A DNA stretch of 64,000 nt. It comes from Alkaliphilus transvaalensis ATCC 700919 (GTDB taxonomy: Bacteria; Bacillota; Clostridia; Peptostreptococcales; Natronincolaceae). The DNA is taken from contig NZ_JHYF01000002.1 of NCBI RefSeq assembly GCF_000621485.1, positions 124,001 to 188,000 of the forward strand. Reading direction: 5' to 3'. Under the pieces are notes generated by a model, which made no database searches, was not told the origin of the DNA, and saw only the letters and a program-made list of their open reading frames with translations. The first letter of the stretch is position 1; each line of letters opens with the position of its first letter. Below are positions 8,745 through 17,626 of this stretch, one piece after another. Made by a program: the position numbers and the translations under genes.

Positions 8745-10391
8745 ATGAAAAGACAAAATGGGATAACGATAGAAAATGTAATGGGTATGACTTGTATGGA
8801 AAAATCAACACTGATAGCTGGACTGCTGGGAACAAGAAGAACTGTCTCAAAGGTAAATATTATGGCAGATCCAGATGCCTTAAATTGGGTTTCACCAGGG
8901 GAGTTATTGCTCACTACGGCCTATTCCTTTGAAAAGGACGATATAGAAGGTCAAAAACGTTTGATTAAAGAAGGGGCAGCTAAAAACCTTGCTGGTATAG
9001 GTATTAAAATAACGCCATATTTAGAAAGTCTCTCTCAAGAAGTATTAGATATAGCTAATAAATTAAACTTTCCTATTATTGATATCCACTATGCTACACC
9101 CTTTTCCGATATTACAACAGCAGTATTTAAAGAAATTTTTAATAAACAGGCATCATTGTTAGAACGAATTGAAAAGGTTCATGAACAGTTAATGAATGTA
9201 GCCCTTAATGAAGGAAGCTTTGAAGAATTAACTAAAATTATCTATGAAAATTTGAGAAATCCTATTTATATTAGTTTATTCTCTTTAAATCAAGCTCATC
9301 ATCAACTGGGTTCAAAAGAAGATATGAAAAATTGTTTAATTGAAAATGTTGAAAAATTTTATAGTCAAGGTTCTAAAAAAAGATATAATAAAAAATTTGA
9401 TGAAAGTTCAGTAACGATAAATGATCGACCCATTAGAAGAATGATTATGCCTATCTTAGTAAAAGATCGTGTCTATGGCCATATATTTGCTTGGGATATT
9501 GATTCGCCTTTAGGCGGATTTGATCTGTCAGTATTAGAGTCAGCTTCCACCACAATTGCATTAGAAATCTTAAAGCAAATTTCTGTAAGGGAAGTGGAAA
9601 ATCGCTACCGTACAGAATTTATCGAAGATTTATTCTCTAGGGACGAACGAAGAAATGAAAAGGCAATAGAACGGGCAAGCACCTTTAAGTTGAGTTATGA
9701 TGAGGAATATATTAGTATTGTGATTCAGCTATTTTTTCAAGGACAGCCCGTAAGGGATTCAATTTATCAAGGAACACATGATTTAAGTCGTTCAACAGAA
9801 AGACTGTTATTAGAACTAGATTTGAAAGGGTTTGTTGCTTGTAAGAGTGATTGTATTTATGTACTACTATCCCATAATAAAAGAAATAAAGACTTACTTA
9901 AAACCTTTACTGAAAAAATTGATAGCTTACTTACTGAAAGATTAAAGTCTACGGAATTTAAAATTGGTGTAGGTAGACCCTATAAACGATTAGATCAAGT
10001 GTATAAAAGTTATATTGATGCCATCAGAGCAATTCAGACAGGTGAAATTCTTAAGGAAGAATCAGTTGTGTACTTTGATGAGCTAGGAATTTATAAAATC
10101 CTTAGTCAAGAAGTATTAAAGGATGAATTAGAAGAATTTTATAAAAGAACAGTCCTGCCTTTAGTAGAATATGACAATCAAAAATCGACAGATCTAGTAA
10201 GTACCCTAGAAAGTTACTATTTGTATAATGGGAATTTGAAAAAAATTTCCAGTGCCATGTTTACCCATTATAATACAATTCTCTATCGCATTCAGAGAAT
10301 ACAAGACATATCTGGCATGAATCTAGAAAATCACAAAGATCGTTTGAACTTAGAAGTTGCTCTAAAAATTAAACGTTTATTGAAAAAGTAG
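8745..10391 (+). CDS. pucR: PucR-family transcriptional regulator of purine catabolism
   Basis: A 548-residue regulator. The N-terminal PucR (purine-catabolism regulator-like) domain shows GITIENVM and later NIMADPDALNWVSPGELLLTT. The middle is GGDEF-like/GAF-like. The C-terminal PucR helix-turn-helix lies at about 490-545, with NGNLKKISSAMFTHYNTILYRI. Homologues respond to purine-pathway intermediates and control purine or allantoin utilisation genes. I start at the ATG at 8745 because family members begin a few residues before this ITIENV motif. It is the first gene of the purine locus and is followed by a hairpin, so it is probably transcribed alone and controls the genes on its right. Confidence 0.9.
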   Translation: MKRQNGITIENVMGMTCMEKSTLIAGLLGTRRTVSKVNIMADPDALNWVSPGELLLTTAYSFEKDDIEGQKRLIKEGAAKNLAGIGIKITPYLESLSQEVLDIANKLNFPIIDIHYATPFSDITTAVFKEIFNKQASLLERIEKVHEQLMNVALNEGSFEELTKIIYENLRNPIYISLFSLNQAHHQLGSKEDMKNCLIENVEKFYSQGSKKRYNKKFDESSVTINDRPIRRMIMPILVKDRVYGHIFAWDIDSPLGGFDLSVLESASTTIALEILKQISVREVENRYRTEFIEDLFSRDERRNEKAIERASTFKLSYDEEYISIVIQLFFQGQPVRDSIYQGTHDLSRSTERLLLELDLKGFVACKSDCIYVLLSHNKRNKDLLKTFTEKIDSLLTERLKSTEFKIGVGRPYKRLDQVYKSYIDAIRAIQTGEILKEESVVYFDELGIYKILSQEVLKDELEEFYKRTVLPLVEYDNQKSTDLVSTLESYYLYNGNLKKISSAMFTHYNTILYRIQRIQDISGMNLENHKDRLNLEVALKIKRLLKK

Positions 10392-10407
10392 ATAAAGAGT
10401 TAATGAA

Positions 10408-10445
10408 AAGGACTGGATTCTAGTACAAAATAGAATACAGTCCTT
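10408..10445. terminator. Bidirectional hairpin between convergent genes
   Basis: A near-perfect stem (AAGGACTGgATTCTA with TAGAATaCAGTCCTT) between pucR and the convergent cyclase gene. T-rich sequence follows on the minus strand. Confidence 0.7.
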
Positions 10446-10466
10446 AAAAAGTTACACTTAAAAAAA

Positions 10467-11159
10467 CTATTCATCTAAAAGTGCCACTGCCCTAATAGGA
10501 GAACCCGAACCTTCCCTAATCTTTAATGGTAGACCGAAATATAAAAATCGTTTATTAAGCAATAGGTGTAGATTACAAAGATTTTCGGTGTTAGTTATAT
10601 CATATTCTCCACATACTAGATGTCCTGAAAAATCTATATCTTCAGGATGATCAATAGCGGGGGCATCAACTCCAATGTTAACGACACCCTTCTCTGCCAG
10701 CCATTTAGCACCTTGATAGCTTAAGCCACTGTAGGTGGTCTGCCATTTGTCAGTTCCAAAGTTTCGATCATAATGGCCTGTGTATAATAGAACAATATCA
10801 CCCTTTTCAATAGTAAGACCTGACTTTCTTTCTGCTGCTTCTAAATCATTAGGCTCTATATACCTAGTAGCAGGTATATGGGATAAATCAATGCAAAGGG
10901 CACTACCCCAAAAATATTCCAGCGGCATTTTTTCGATGGTTGCCCCAGAAGGCTTATATTCCCAAACAGCGTCACAATGGGTGCCTCCGTGTTCACTAAT
11001 TAAGAGGTTTCTTGCAGAAAAGCCTAATTTCTTACTACCGGTGGTTTGCATATTTTCTTCATGGGTCATGTTTGTCATAATGAAGGTTTGTTGATGCATA
11101 GGAAAAACAGACATACCTTGAAAAATTTCTTGGGATAAATCAATTAAACGTAAAGCCAT
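10467..11159 (-). CDS. Cyclase-family metal-dependent hydrolase, candidate 4-imidazolonase
   Basis: A 230-residue member of the cyclase family (kynurenine formamidase and isatin hydrolase). The metal motif HGGTHCD lies at about residues 57-63 (H57, H61, D63), with a further conserved region VNIGVDAPAIDHP. Isatin hydrolase opens a cyclic amide; 4-imidazolone hydrolysis to formiminoglycine is similar chemistry, and the divergent neighbour is a formiminotransferase that could use the product. That link is inference. CTCCT at 11168-11172 (AGGAG on the coding strand) is 8 bases from the ATG at 11159 but only 2 from the ATG at 11165, so I take 11159. Confidence 0.85.
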   Translation of the reverse strand: MALRLIDLSQEIFQGMSVFPMHQQTFIMTNMTHEENMQTTGSKKLGFSARNLLISEHGGTHCDAVWEYKPSGATIEKMPLEYFWGSALCIDLSHIPATRYIEPNDLEAAERKSGLTIEKGDIVLLYTGHYDRNFGTDKWQTTYSGLSYQGAKWLAEKGVVNIGVDAPAIDHPEDIDFSGHLVCGEYDITNTENLCNLHLLLNKRFLYFGLPLKIREGSGSPIRAVALLDE

Positions 11160-11655
11160 AGACATTTCTCCTTTCCTAAATTATATATGTATAATACTTA
11201 GATTTTAATCTAGATTTTCCTTCTTATTTTAGTCCTACTATATAGGTTTACTAAAGGGAGTTTAAAACCTATGGAATTAAGTTATTTAAAGAGGTTAGCT
11301 AAATAAAACAAGTTATATTGAGAATATTTTCGTTAATAATGAACAAAACAAATAGCGAAAAATGTCGTATAAATCTAAATATTTAGATAAATACAACAAA
11401 GGTTATTATTCGAATTTATTGAATTGTTTAATAGACAACTAATCAAAAACAACAAACCTTGTGATTCAAAGCAATATACCTTTTTATAAATAATATACAT
11501 ACTAAAAAGTACAACGATAACATAAATATTACTATTGGTTTTTATGCATGATTGGTCATTGAAATGCTTCTTGTAGGGGATCAAAAATGTAAAATTAACA
11601 CAATCAAATTTTATTTATTATATGATCTATCAAATTATTTTAAGGAGGAACTTAA
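11160..11655. other. Divergent intergenic region of the purine locus
   Basis: About 490 A+T-rich bases separate the divergent cyclase and formiminotransferase genes and should hold both promoters and PucR sites. An inverted repeat (ATTTTCG about 11325-11332 with CGAAAAAT about 11355-11362) is a possible operator. A 69-codon minus-strand frame here has no ribosome-binding site and is not called. No riboswitch was recognised. Confidence 0.5.
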
Positions 11656-12564
11656 ATGTCAACAGAAAAAAAATATGTATTAGCAGTTCCTAATTTTAGT
11701 GACGGAAGAAGACAAGAGGTGATCGAGGCAGTAGTGGGGGAGTTAAAAGGTAAAGAGGGTGTCAAACTAGTTAGTTATGAGCCAGAACATGACTTTAATA
11801 GAACTGTTGTTACAGTAATTGGCGAACCAGCCCCATTAAAAGAGGCGCTATTAAAAATGGCTGGTAAATGTTATGAGCTAATCGATATGGAACAACAAGA
11901 GGGAACTCACCCAAGAATTGGCGCACAGGATACGATACCGCTTTTCCCTTTTAAAAACATTAGCTTAGAGGAATGTGTTCAGTTAGCTGAAGAAATTGGA
12001 GAAGAAGTTTATCAAAGATATGAAGTACCAGTTTACTTTTCGGGAGCAAATGCAAGAAATGAAGATCGTAAAGCGCTTTCCTTCATCAGAAAAGGCCAAT
12101 ATGAAGGTTTAAAGGAAGTTGCCCATACTGATGCAAGAAAACCAGATATCGGTCCAGCTGCCCTACATTCATCAGCTGGGGCTACCATAGTTAGTGCAGA
12201 CTTAGAAGGATTAACAGCCTATAATGTTTTCTTAGCTACAGAAGATGTAAATATTGCTAAAGCAATTGCAAAGGGAGTTAGAGGACCAAGTGGCGGATTT
12301 TCCACAGTTAGAGCCGTTGGGATCAAATTTCCAGAAAGATCTGGTGTCGTTGTTTCGATGAATATGTTTGATTGTGGTGCAACACCCCTCTACAGAGCAT
12401 ATAACTTTGTTAAACAAGAAGCTTCTAGGTATGGGGTTGCTGTAACAGGCTCTGAAATTGTTGGTCCAGTAAAATTAGATTATTTGTTAAATTCTTTAGA
12501 ATTTTATCTTGGCTTAGAAGGATTTAGAAAAGAGCAAATTTTAGAAACCCATTTAATGGAGTAG
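11656..12564 (+). CDS. FtcD-like formiminotransferase, candidate glycine formiminotransferase
   Basis: A 302-residue stand-alone formiminotransferase without the cyclodeaminase domain of bifunctional FTCD. Family hallmarks are EPEHDFNRTVVT, the long motif around EGTHPRIGAQDTIP and GVRGPSGGFSTVRAVG. The usual YLYEDAA-type segment near residue 125 reads YFSGANA here, which may reflect a different amino-acid partner. In glutamate fermenters the donor is formiminoglutamate; in purine fermenters it is formiminoglycine, giving glycine plus 5-formimino-tetrahydrofolate. The purine context favours the latter, as inference. AAGGAGG precedes the ATG. Confidence 0.88.
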   Translation: MSTEKKYVLAVPNFSDGRRQEVIEAVVGELKGKEGVKLVSYEPEHDFNRTVVTVIGEPAPLKEALLKMAGKCYELIDMEQQEGTHPRIGAQDTIPLFPFKNISLEECVQLAEEIGEEVYQRYEVPVYFSGANARNEDRKALSFIRKGQYEGLKEVAHTDARKPDIGPAALHSSAGATIVSADLEGLTAYNVFLATEDVNIAKAIAKGVRGPSGGFSTVRAVGIKFPERSGVVVSMNMFDCGATPLYRAYNFVKQEASRYGVAVTGSEIVGPVKLDYLLNSLEFYLGLEGFRKEQILETHLME

Positions 12565-12678
12565 AAGGACTTTATTCGAATTAAATGTGAAATGAAGTTT
12601 CAAAAGGGGTTTAGAATTTAGTCATGTGTGTAGATTTATGGAAACTAATTCTAAGAGAGAATAAAAGGAGGTCTTTAA

Positions 12679-14094
12679 ATGAAATATGATGTAGTATTAA
12701 AAAATGCGAAAATACCCTATGGTGACGAAATGGTGGATACCCATATCTTAGTAAAAGATGAAAAGATAGCAGGTTTTGTTACAAATCTAGAAGGAATCCA
12801 ATATGAAAATGAAATTGATGTTGAAGGAAACTTAACTTTACCAGGATGCTTCGATTCCCATACTCATTTTATGGATCCTGGATTCACCCATAGAGAAAAC
12901 TTCTTAACAGGAACATCATCAGCTGCTGCTGGCGGGCTTACAATGATTATGGATATGCCTTGTTGTTCTAAGCCTTCAGTTAGAGGGGTTGAAGAGCTAG
13001 AGTCTAAGCTAGCTGCTATTAAAGATAAAGCAGTGATAGATTATGCCATGTGGGGTGGTGTAACAGGAGAAGATATCAGAGCAGGTAAGAAGCATATTAT
13101 TAAAGAACAAGCCGATTACGGAGTATGTGCCTTTAAAGTGTATATGACACCTTCTGTACCAACCTATGAAAGAGTAAATGATCCCGAGATGCTAGAAGCC
13201 TTTAGATGGGTTGCAGAAACTGGAGTACCGGTAGGAATCCATGCAGAGAATTTCGCAATGTGTGACTACTTTGTAAAGAAGTTTCAAAAAGAAGGTAGGT
13301 TAGATGGTCCAGCCTGGGCAGAGGCAAGACTAGTTGAGGCAGAGCAAGCTGCTATCGAGTTAGGGATTAACTTCTCACAAGCCACTGGGGCAAGATTACA
13401 CATTGTTCATATGAGTTCTGGTATAGGTGCAAAGTTAGTGGGAGAAGCAAAAAAGAAGGGGTTAAATGTAACTTCTGAAACCTGCCCCCATTACTTGATG
13501 TTAAACTATCAAGATGCAATGACAGAGCATATGCAATTTGCTAAAATAGCACCTCCATTAAGAACTACTAAGGATAATGAAGAACTTTGGGAAGGACTGC
13601 AAAATGGTAGCGTTGACTTTATGGCTACAGACCATGCCCCTTATGAAATCGAAACAGAAAAAGAAGGTGAAGGCATGAATATTTGGACTGCTTTCCCAGG
13701 TATACCAGGGGTAGAAACCTTAGTACCTATTATGGTAAGTGAAGGCTATAACAAAGGAAGATTAAGCCTTTCAAGATTGGTAGAAGTATTAAGTACAGCC
13801 CCTGCAAAACAATATGGTTTATATCCTAAGAAGGGAGCTATGATGATCGGATCGGATGCAGACTTTACCATTATAGACCTAGAGAAAGAATGGACTATAG
13901 ACCAAAAGAAAACCTATTCTATGGCAAAATATAACCCATTACATGGTATAAAGCTAAAGGGTAAACCAGTTAAGACAATTGTTAGAGGAACCCTAGTATA
14001 TGATGAAAATGTTGGGATTGTTGTTAAAGAAGGTTTTGGTCAATTTGTTAGAAGGCAAAGAATTGATAAGTTAGATAAAACAATTAAATATTAA
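12679..14094 (+). CDS. Allantoinase/hydantoinase-like amidohydrolase, candidate xanthine amidohydrolase
   Basis: A 471-residue cyclic amidohydrolase of the dihydroorotase-allantoinase-hydantoinase group. Visible metal ligands are the HTH of DSHTHFMDPG (about residues 61-63), the Lys expected to be carbamylated in CAFKVYMTPS (about 155), H in GIHAEN and in HIVHMSS, and the Asp of ATDHAPY. No allantoin-pathway partners are nearby, whereas a cysteine hydrolase and a UbiD decarboxylase follow. I therefore propose that it opens the pyrimidine ring of xanthine to give 4-ureido-5-imidazolecarboxylate; allantoinase or hydantoinase is the alternative. AAAGGAGG precedes the ATG. Confidence 0.88.
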   Translation: MKYDVVLKNAKIPYGDEMVDTHILVKDEKIAGFVTNLEGIQYENEIDVEGNLTLPGCFDSHTHFMDPGFTHRENFLTGTSSAAAGGLTMIMDMPCCSKPSVRGVEELESKLAAIKDKAVIDYAMWGGVTGEDIRAGKKHIIKEQADYGVCAFKVYMTPSVPTYERVNDPEMLEAFRWVAETGVPVGIHAENFAMCDYFVKKFQKEGRLDGPAWAEARLVEAEQAAIELGINFSQATGARLHIVHMSSGIGAKLVGEAKKKGLNVTSETCPHYLMLNYQDAMTEHMQFAKIAPPLRTTKDNEELWEGLQNGSVDFMATDHAPYEIETEKEGEGMNIWTAFPGIPGVETLVPIMVSEGYNKGRLSLSRLVEVLSTAPAKQYGLYPKKGAMMIGSDADFTIIDLEKEWTIDQKKTYSMAKYNPLHGIKLKGKPVKTIVRGTLVYDENVGIVVKEGFGQFVRRQRIDKLDKTIKY

Positions 14095-14124
14095 TGATTA
14101 AATATTAATGATTAAATATTAATG
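14083..14124 (+). repeat. 14-bp tandem repeat, three copies, over a stop codon
   Basis: Three perfect copies of ATTAAATATTAATG; the first contains the end of the amidohydrolase gene. Confidence 0.95.
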
Positions 14125-14181
14125 ATAGGATAAAAAAATTGGTGTATCCCATAGGAAGATAAAAAACTGAAGGGGGAATTA

Positions 14182-14787
14182 ATGATGCCACGTCATGCGA
14201 TATTGGTAATCGATATGCTTAATGACTTTGTTGGAGAGAAGGCTCCACTAAGATGTCCTGGTGGAGAAACAATTATACCAGACTTACAAAAACTTTTTAA
14301 ATGGGTAAGAGCTAGAAAAGATGACGATATCCATTTAGTTCATATTCAAGAAGCCCATCGTAAACATGATGCAGATTTTAGAGTAAGACCAGTTCATGCA
14401 GTAAAGGGAACATGGGGGTCTGACTTTATTAAAGAGTTATATCCAGAAGGAGACGAATATATCGTACCTAAAAGACGTCATAGTGCATTTGCCCATACAG
14501 ACTTAGACCTTTACTTAAGGGAAGAAAATATAGATACAGTTGTGGTAACTGGTGTGTGGACTAATGTATGTGTAAGAAGTTCAGCTACAGATGCACTAGC
14601 TAACGCCTATAAGGTAATTACCCTAAGTGATGGTTGTGCTTCAAAAACAGAAGAAATGCACCAATATGGATTGAATGATTTAAGTATCTTCACAAAGGTA
14701 ATGACGATTGATGAATATATTAATGCTTGGGAAAAAGGGGAAGACCCTTGGATTGGTGGCGGCGACGCTGAAAACAAAGTTAAATAA
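14182..14787 (+). CDS. Isochorismatase-family cysteine hydrolase, candidate ureido-imidazolecarboxylate hydrolase
   Basis: A 201-residue cysteine hydrolase (nicotinamidase, N-carbamoylsarcosine amidase and ureidoacrylate hydrolase group). The catalytic triad is visible: Asp of VIDMLNDF near residue 11, Lys of VPKRRHSAF near 96 and Cys of VCVRSSATDA near 131. N-carbamoyl bonds are typical substrates in this superfamily, which matches removal of the ureido group from 4-ureido-5-imidazolecarboxylate to give 4-amino-5-imidazolecarboxylate. That assignment rests on its place between the ring-opening amidohydrolase and the decarboxylase. A G-rich ribosome-binding site precedes adjacent ATGs at 14182 and 14185. 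Confidence 0.87.
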   Translation: MMPRHAILVIDMLNDFVGEKAPLRCPGGETIIPDLQKLFKWVRARKDDDIHLVHIQEAHRKHDADFRVRPVHAVKGTWGSDFIKELYPEGDEYIVPKRRHSAFAHTDLDLYLREENIDTVVVTGVWTNVCVRSSATDALANAYKVITLSDGCASKTEEMHQYGLNDLSIFTKVMTIDEYINAWEKGEDPWIGGGDAENKVK

Positions 14788-14808
14788 TATAAGGGGTTAA
14801 TGAGTGAA

Positions 14809-14830
14809 CCTGCCCGCTTAGGCGGGCGGG
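14809..14830. other. GC-rich hairpin
   Basis: CCTGCCCGC/GCGGGCGGG gives a 9-bp stem with a TTAG loop, unusually GC-rich for this genome; flanking GGGTTAAT and ATTTACCC can extend it. There is no T run, so it may be a weak terminator, a processing site or a copy of an interspersed repeat. Confidence 0.55.
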
Positions 14831-14899
14831 ATTTACCCAATTATAGCGCTTTTTTATCCAGTAATAACCAATAAAGGGACTTGAGAAAGTGGTGAGCAT

Positions 14900-15454
14900 A
14901 TGAGGATCATTGTTGGACTATCAGGAGGTAGCTGTGCCATCTATGGTGTTGGCTTATTGAAGGTTCTTCAAGATTTAAATATAGAAACCCATTTAGTTGT
15001 ATCAACAATGGGTGAATATGTTGCAAAACACGAGTGTGGAATGGATCTTCAAGAACTAAAATCGTTAGCTACCTACTTCCATGATAATAAAGATTTGGCT
15101 GCACCTATTGCCAGTGGTTCCTTCAAAACAGACGGAATGGTGATCGTTCCTTGTTCTATGAAGACCTTGGCAGCGGTGGCTAATGGAATGTCAGATAACC
15201 TTCTAACAAGGGCTGCTGATGTTGTGATAAAGGAAAGAAGAAGGTTGGTGGTTGTTCCAAGGGAGACCCCCTTAAGCGTAATTCATCTAGAAAACATGTT
15301 GAAGTTAGCGAAAATGGGGGTAACAGTAATGCCGGCAGCCCCAGGTTTTTATCATCAACCAGAAAGTATTACAGATCTAGTGAGTATCATGGTGGGGAGA
15401 ACCTTAGATCAATTAGATATAGAACATAACCTATTCAAAAGATGGGGCGAATAG
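14900..15454 (+). CDS. UbiX-type flavin prenyltransferase
   Basis: A 184-residue UbiX-family protein that makes prenylated FMN, the cofactor of UbiD decarboxylases. Typical signatures are GLSGGSCAIYG at the N-terminus, ASGSFKTDGMVIVPCSMKTLA, VPRETPLS and the PAAPGFY segment. It lies 10 bases upstream of the UbiD partner, so the pair can supply an active decarboxylase in place. Catabolic loci often carry dedicated UbiX copies, and this one probably serves purine breakdown and not ubiquinone synthesis, which anaerobic Clostridia lack. Confidence 0.93.
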   Translation: MRIIVGLSGGSCAIYGVGLLKVLQDLNIETHLVVSTMGEYVAKHECGMDLQELKSLATYFHDNKDLAAPIASGSFKTDGMVIVPCSMKTLAAVANGMSDNLLTRAADVVIKERRRLVVVPRETPLSVIHLENMLKLAKMGVTVMPAAPGFYHQPESITDLVSIMVGRTLDQLDIEHNLFKRWGE

Positions 15455-15464
15455 GAGGGATATA

Positions 15465-16820
15465 ATGGAAAACCAAATGCTTAGGGGGGCACTAGATCAA
15501 CTGAATAAAATAGAAGAATTGCAGCAGTGTAATGTTGAAGTTGATCCAAAATATGAGTTAGGTGCAGTCCTCAAATATTTTAACAATGAAAAACCAATTC
15601 TTTTTAATAAAGTAAAGGGCTATAACATGCCGGTTGTAGGGGGCTTATTTGGGAATAGAGAAATCTATTATAAAATGATGCAGACCAATCAAGAAGAAAG
15701 ACTCTTTAAATTCATGGAGGCAATCGCCAATCCTCAGCCAGTAAAGCGATTATCCGATGGCCCAGTCAAGGAAAACATCATAACAAGAAATATAGACCTT
15801 CAAAGAATACTCCCTATTCCTACCTTTCATGGCGGCGATTCATCTAGCTTTATTACTGCAGGAATTGTAGTAGTTAAAGATCCTGATACAGGAAAAAACC
15901 ATACTTCGGTTCGTAGATTACAAATCAATAGGGGAAATGAAATGTCGATTTTGGTTGCTTCTCCTTTGGCTAATAGCCAGTATAGAATTAAAGAAGCTCA
16001 AAATAAACCTCTTGAAGTAGCCATCATTCTTGGTTATGACTATGAATTTCTCTTAGCTTCTCAAATCAGTAGTGAAACCTACGGAGTTGATAAATATGAA
16101 GTCGATAGTGCTTTAAGGGGAGAACCTTTAGAACTAGTAAAGTGTCATACTGTAGATTTAGAGGTTCCTGCCTATTCAGAGATAGTAATAGAAGGAGTAA
16201 TGCCACCTCATAAAAGGGAGATTGAAGGGCCCTTTGGAGAATTAATGGGGTATTACGGTGCTATTGCTCCCCATCCAGTTGTAGAAGTGAGTTGTATCAT
16301 GCATCGAAACAATCCAATTTTTCAAACTGCTTTTCCTTGTAGAGAAGAACATCTATCCAATGGACTAATCAGGGAGGTAGAACTTTTTACAACTCTTCAG
16401 AAATTAGTTAAGGTAAAGGATGTTAATGTGACTGTGTCGGGGGGATGTCGATTCCACGCCATTGCCTCTATTGAAAAGCAAAAGGATGGAGATGGGAAAA
16501 CAGCCATCATTGGAGCCTTAGCCAGTAGTAAAGATGTTAAACATGTTGTGATTGTAGATGAAGATGTAGATATTTATAGCCACGATGATATAGAATGGGC
16601 TATCGCATCTAGGGTCCAAGCATCGAAGGACCTAGTAATCATCCCCGATGGATTAGGCTCAGGTTTAGAGCCCTCCCATTTAATGAGGGGTGTAACCGAT
16701 AAATTAGGAATAGATGCCACAAAGCCTTTAGGCGAAATGAGGAAACAATTTGAGCGGGCAATTATTCCAGGATATGAACAGATTGACATAAACAAATATT
16801 TTCCAGGGATGAAAAAATAG
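15465..16820 (+). CDS. UbiD-family decarboxylase, candidate 4-amino-5-imidazolecarboxylate decarboxylase
   Basis: A 451-residue UbiD-like prenylated-FMN-dependent (de)carboxylase. The conserved Arg segment HTSVRRLQINR (about residues 145-155) and the acidic motif EGPFGELMGYYG (about 255-266) supply the usual R-E-E residues. The partner UbiX is immediately upstream and a BMC shell gene is immediately downstream. In clostridial purine fermentation 4-amino-5-imidazolecarboxylate is decarboxylated to 4-aminoimidazole, and this enzyme is the obvious candidate; that role is inferred from context. The start has AGGAGGG upstream. Confidence 0.92.
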   Translation: MENQMLRGALDQLNKIEELQQCNVEVDPKYELGAVLKYFNNEKPILFNKVKGYNMPVVGGLFGNREIYYKMMQTNQEERLFKFMEAIANPQPVKRLSDGPVKENIITRNIDLQRILPIPTFHGGDSSSFITAGIVVVKDPDTGKNHTSVRRLQINRGNEMSILVASPLANSQYRIKEAQNKPLEVAIILGYDYEFLLASQISSETYGVDKYEVDSALRGEPLELVKCHTVDLEVPAYSEIVIEGVMPPHKREIEGPFGELMGYYGAIAPHPVVEVSCIMHRNNPIFQTAFPCREEHLSNGLIREVELFTTLQKLVKVKDVNVTVSGGCRFHAIASIEKQKDGDGKTAIIGALASSKDVKHVVIVDEDVDIYSHDDIEWAIASRVQASKDLVIIPDGLGSGLEPSHLMRGVTDKLGIDATKPLGEMRKQFERAIIPGYEQIDINKYFPGMKK

Positions 16821-16838
16821 TAAAAGGTGGTTATCAAG

Positions 16839-17147
16839 ATGAAACAGGCCTTAGGATTCATTGAAACCAGAAGTCTTGTAGCAGCTGTTCAAGCAGCCGA
16901 TACGATGGTGAAATCAGCCGATGTTAAAATTATGGACTTTAACTATGTTGGCTCAGGAATTATTGCAGTAATCGTCGCTGGGGAAGTAGCAGCAGTTAAA
17001 GCAGCTGTAGACAATGGCATAGCAGTTGCCCAACACTTAGGAGAAATTATCTCTACTAATGTAATTGCAAGGCCCCATGATGAGGTTGATAAGTTATTAG
17101 AAGAAGAAATAGATGGCGGTGAGGAAAATGGCGAATCCACTAACTAG
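16839..17147 (+). CDS. BMC-H microcompartment shell protein (1)
   Basis: A 102-residue hexamer-forming shell protein of the PduA/EutM/CcmK type with a single BMC fold: ALGFIETRSLVAAVQAADTMVK, the pore segment NYVGSGI and the late NVIARPHDEVDKLL. A short acidic tail follows. AAAGGTGG lies 8 bases before the ATG at 16839, so the upstream start at 16827 is rejected. It follows the UbiD gene by 18 bases and overlaps the next gene by 20 bases, so translation is probably coupled. Confidence 0.95.
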   Translation: MKQALGFIETRSLVAAVQAADTMVKSADVKIMDFNYVGSGIIAVIVAGEVAAVKAAVDNGIAVAQHLGEIISTNVIARPHDEVDKLLEEEIDGGEENGESTN

Positions 17148-17595
17148 AAAAGTGATGGACAATATGGTGAAGCAGTCCCCTTATCATAAAGAGGAAAATA
17201 AAAAAACGCAGAAATATGAAAACGCTACCTCCAATAATCTAAATAAAAAAGAGGAAGAGTTGTTAATTAACATAATTTATAAAAATAATGGCGTTAATTA
17301 TCGGAATATATCAACTAATCAAAAAAAAATATCTACTAATAAAAATTACACTTTATCTAGCCCGCAATCTGACGCTTCCATTAAAGCCGTAAATCAGTGG
17401 GATCGAGATACATCAAAAACCATGACCCTAGATGAATTGGCAAAACAGTATCAAAAAGAAGATGAAAAGAAGGTAAGTGGAAAGACAGTTGCAGAGGATG
17501 GCAAAGTTACTGCTACGACTAAATATATGGATTTGAGTTCCTATGTACCCACGGTATCACTAAATTCCATAGGAAAAAAAGGATTTAATAAGTAA
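17128..17595 (+). CDS. BMC-locus protein of unknown family, probably disordered
   Basis: A 155-residue, Lys/Asn/Ser/Thr-rich protein lacking any domain I recognise. The N-terminus, MANPLTRKVMDNMVKQ, could form an amphipathic helix like encapsulation peptides. A long low-complexity polar middle follows, and the C-terminal segment contains YMDLSSYVPTVSL. It is translated from within the end of the first shell gene (20-base overlap) and ends 31 bases before the second. This layout suggests a scaffold or linker tying cargo to the shell, possibly specific to this compartment type. The start at 17128 is preferred over 17113. Confidence 0.75.
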   Translation: MANPLTRKVMDNMVKQSPYHKEENKKTQKYENATSNNLNKKEEELLINIIYKNNGVNYRNISTNQKKISTNKNYTLSSPQSDASIKAVNQWDRDTSKTMTLDELAKQYQKEDEKKVSGKTVAEDGKVTATTKYMDLSSYVPTVSLNSIGKKGFNK

Positions 17596-17626
17596 ACAGT
17601 AAGCTAATATATTGGGAGGTGAGCTT

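Noticed and set aside
11375..11584. Minus-strand 69-codon frame in the purine intergenic region
   Set aside because: No ribosome-binding site, A+T-driven composition and no recognisable motif; better read as promoter region.
14083..14124. CRISPR-like short repeats
   Set aside because: The repeats are contiguous without spacers and only 14 bp long; no cas genes are in the window.
12679..14787. Reading the amidohydrolase and cysteine hydrolase as an allantoin pathway
   Set aside because: No allantoate or ureidoglycolate enzymes are present, whereas a UbiD decarboxylase and a formiminotransferase are, which fit the xanthine-imidazole route better.
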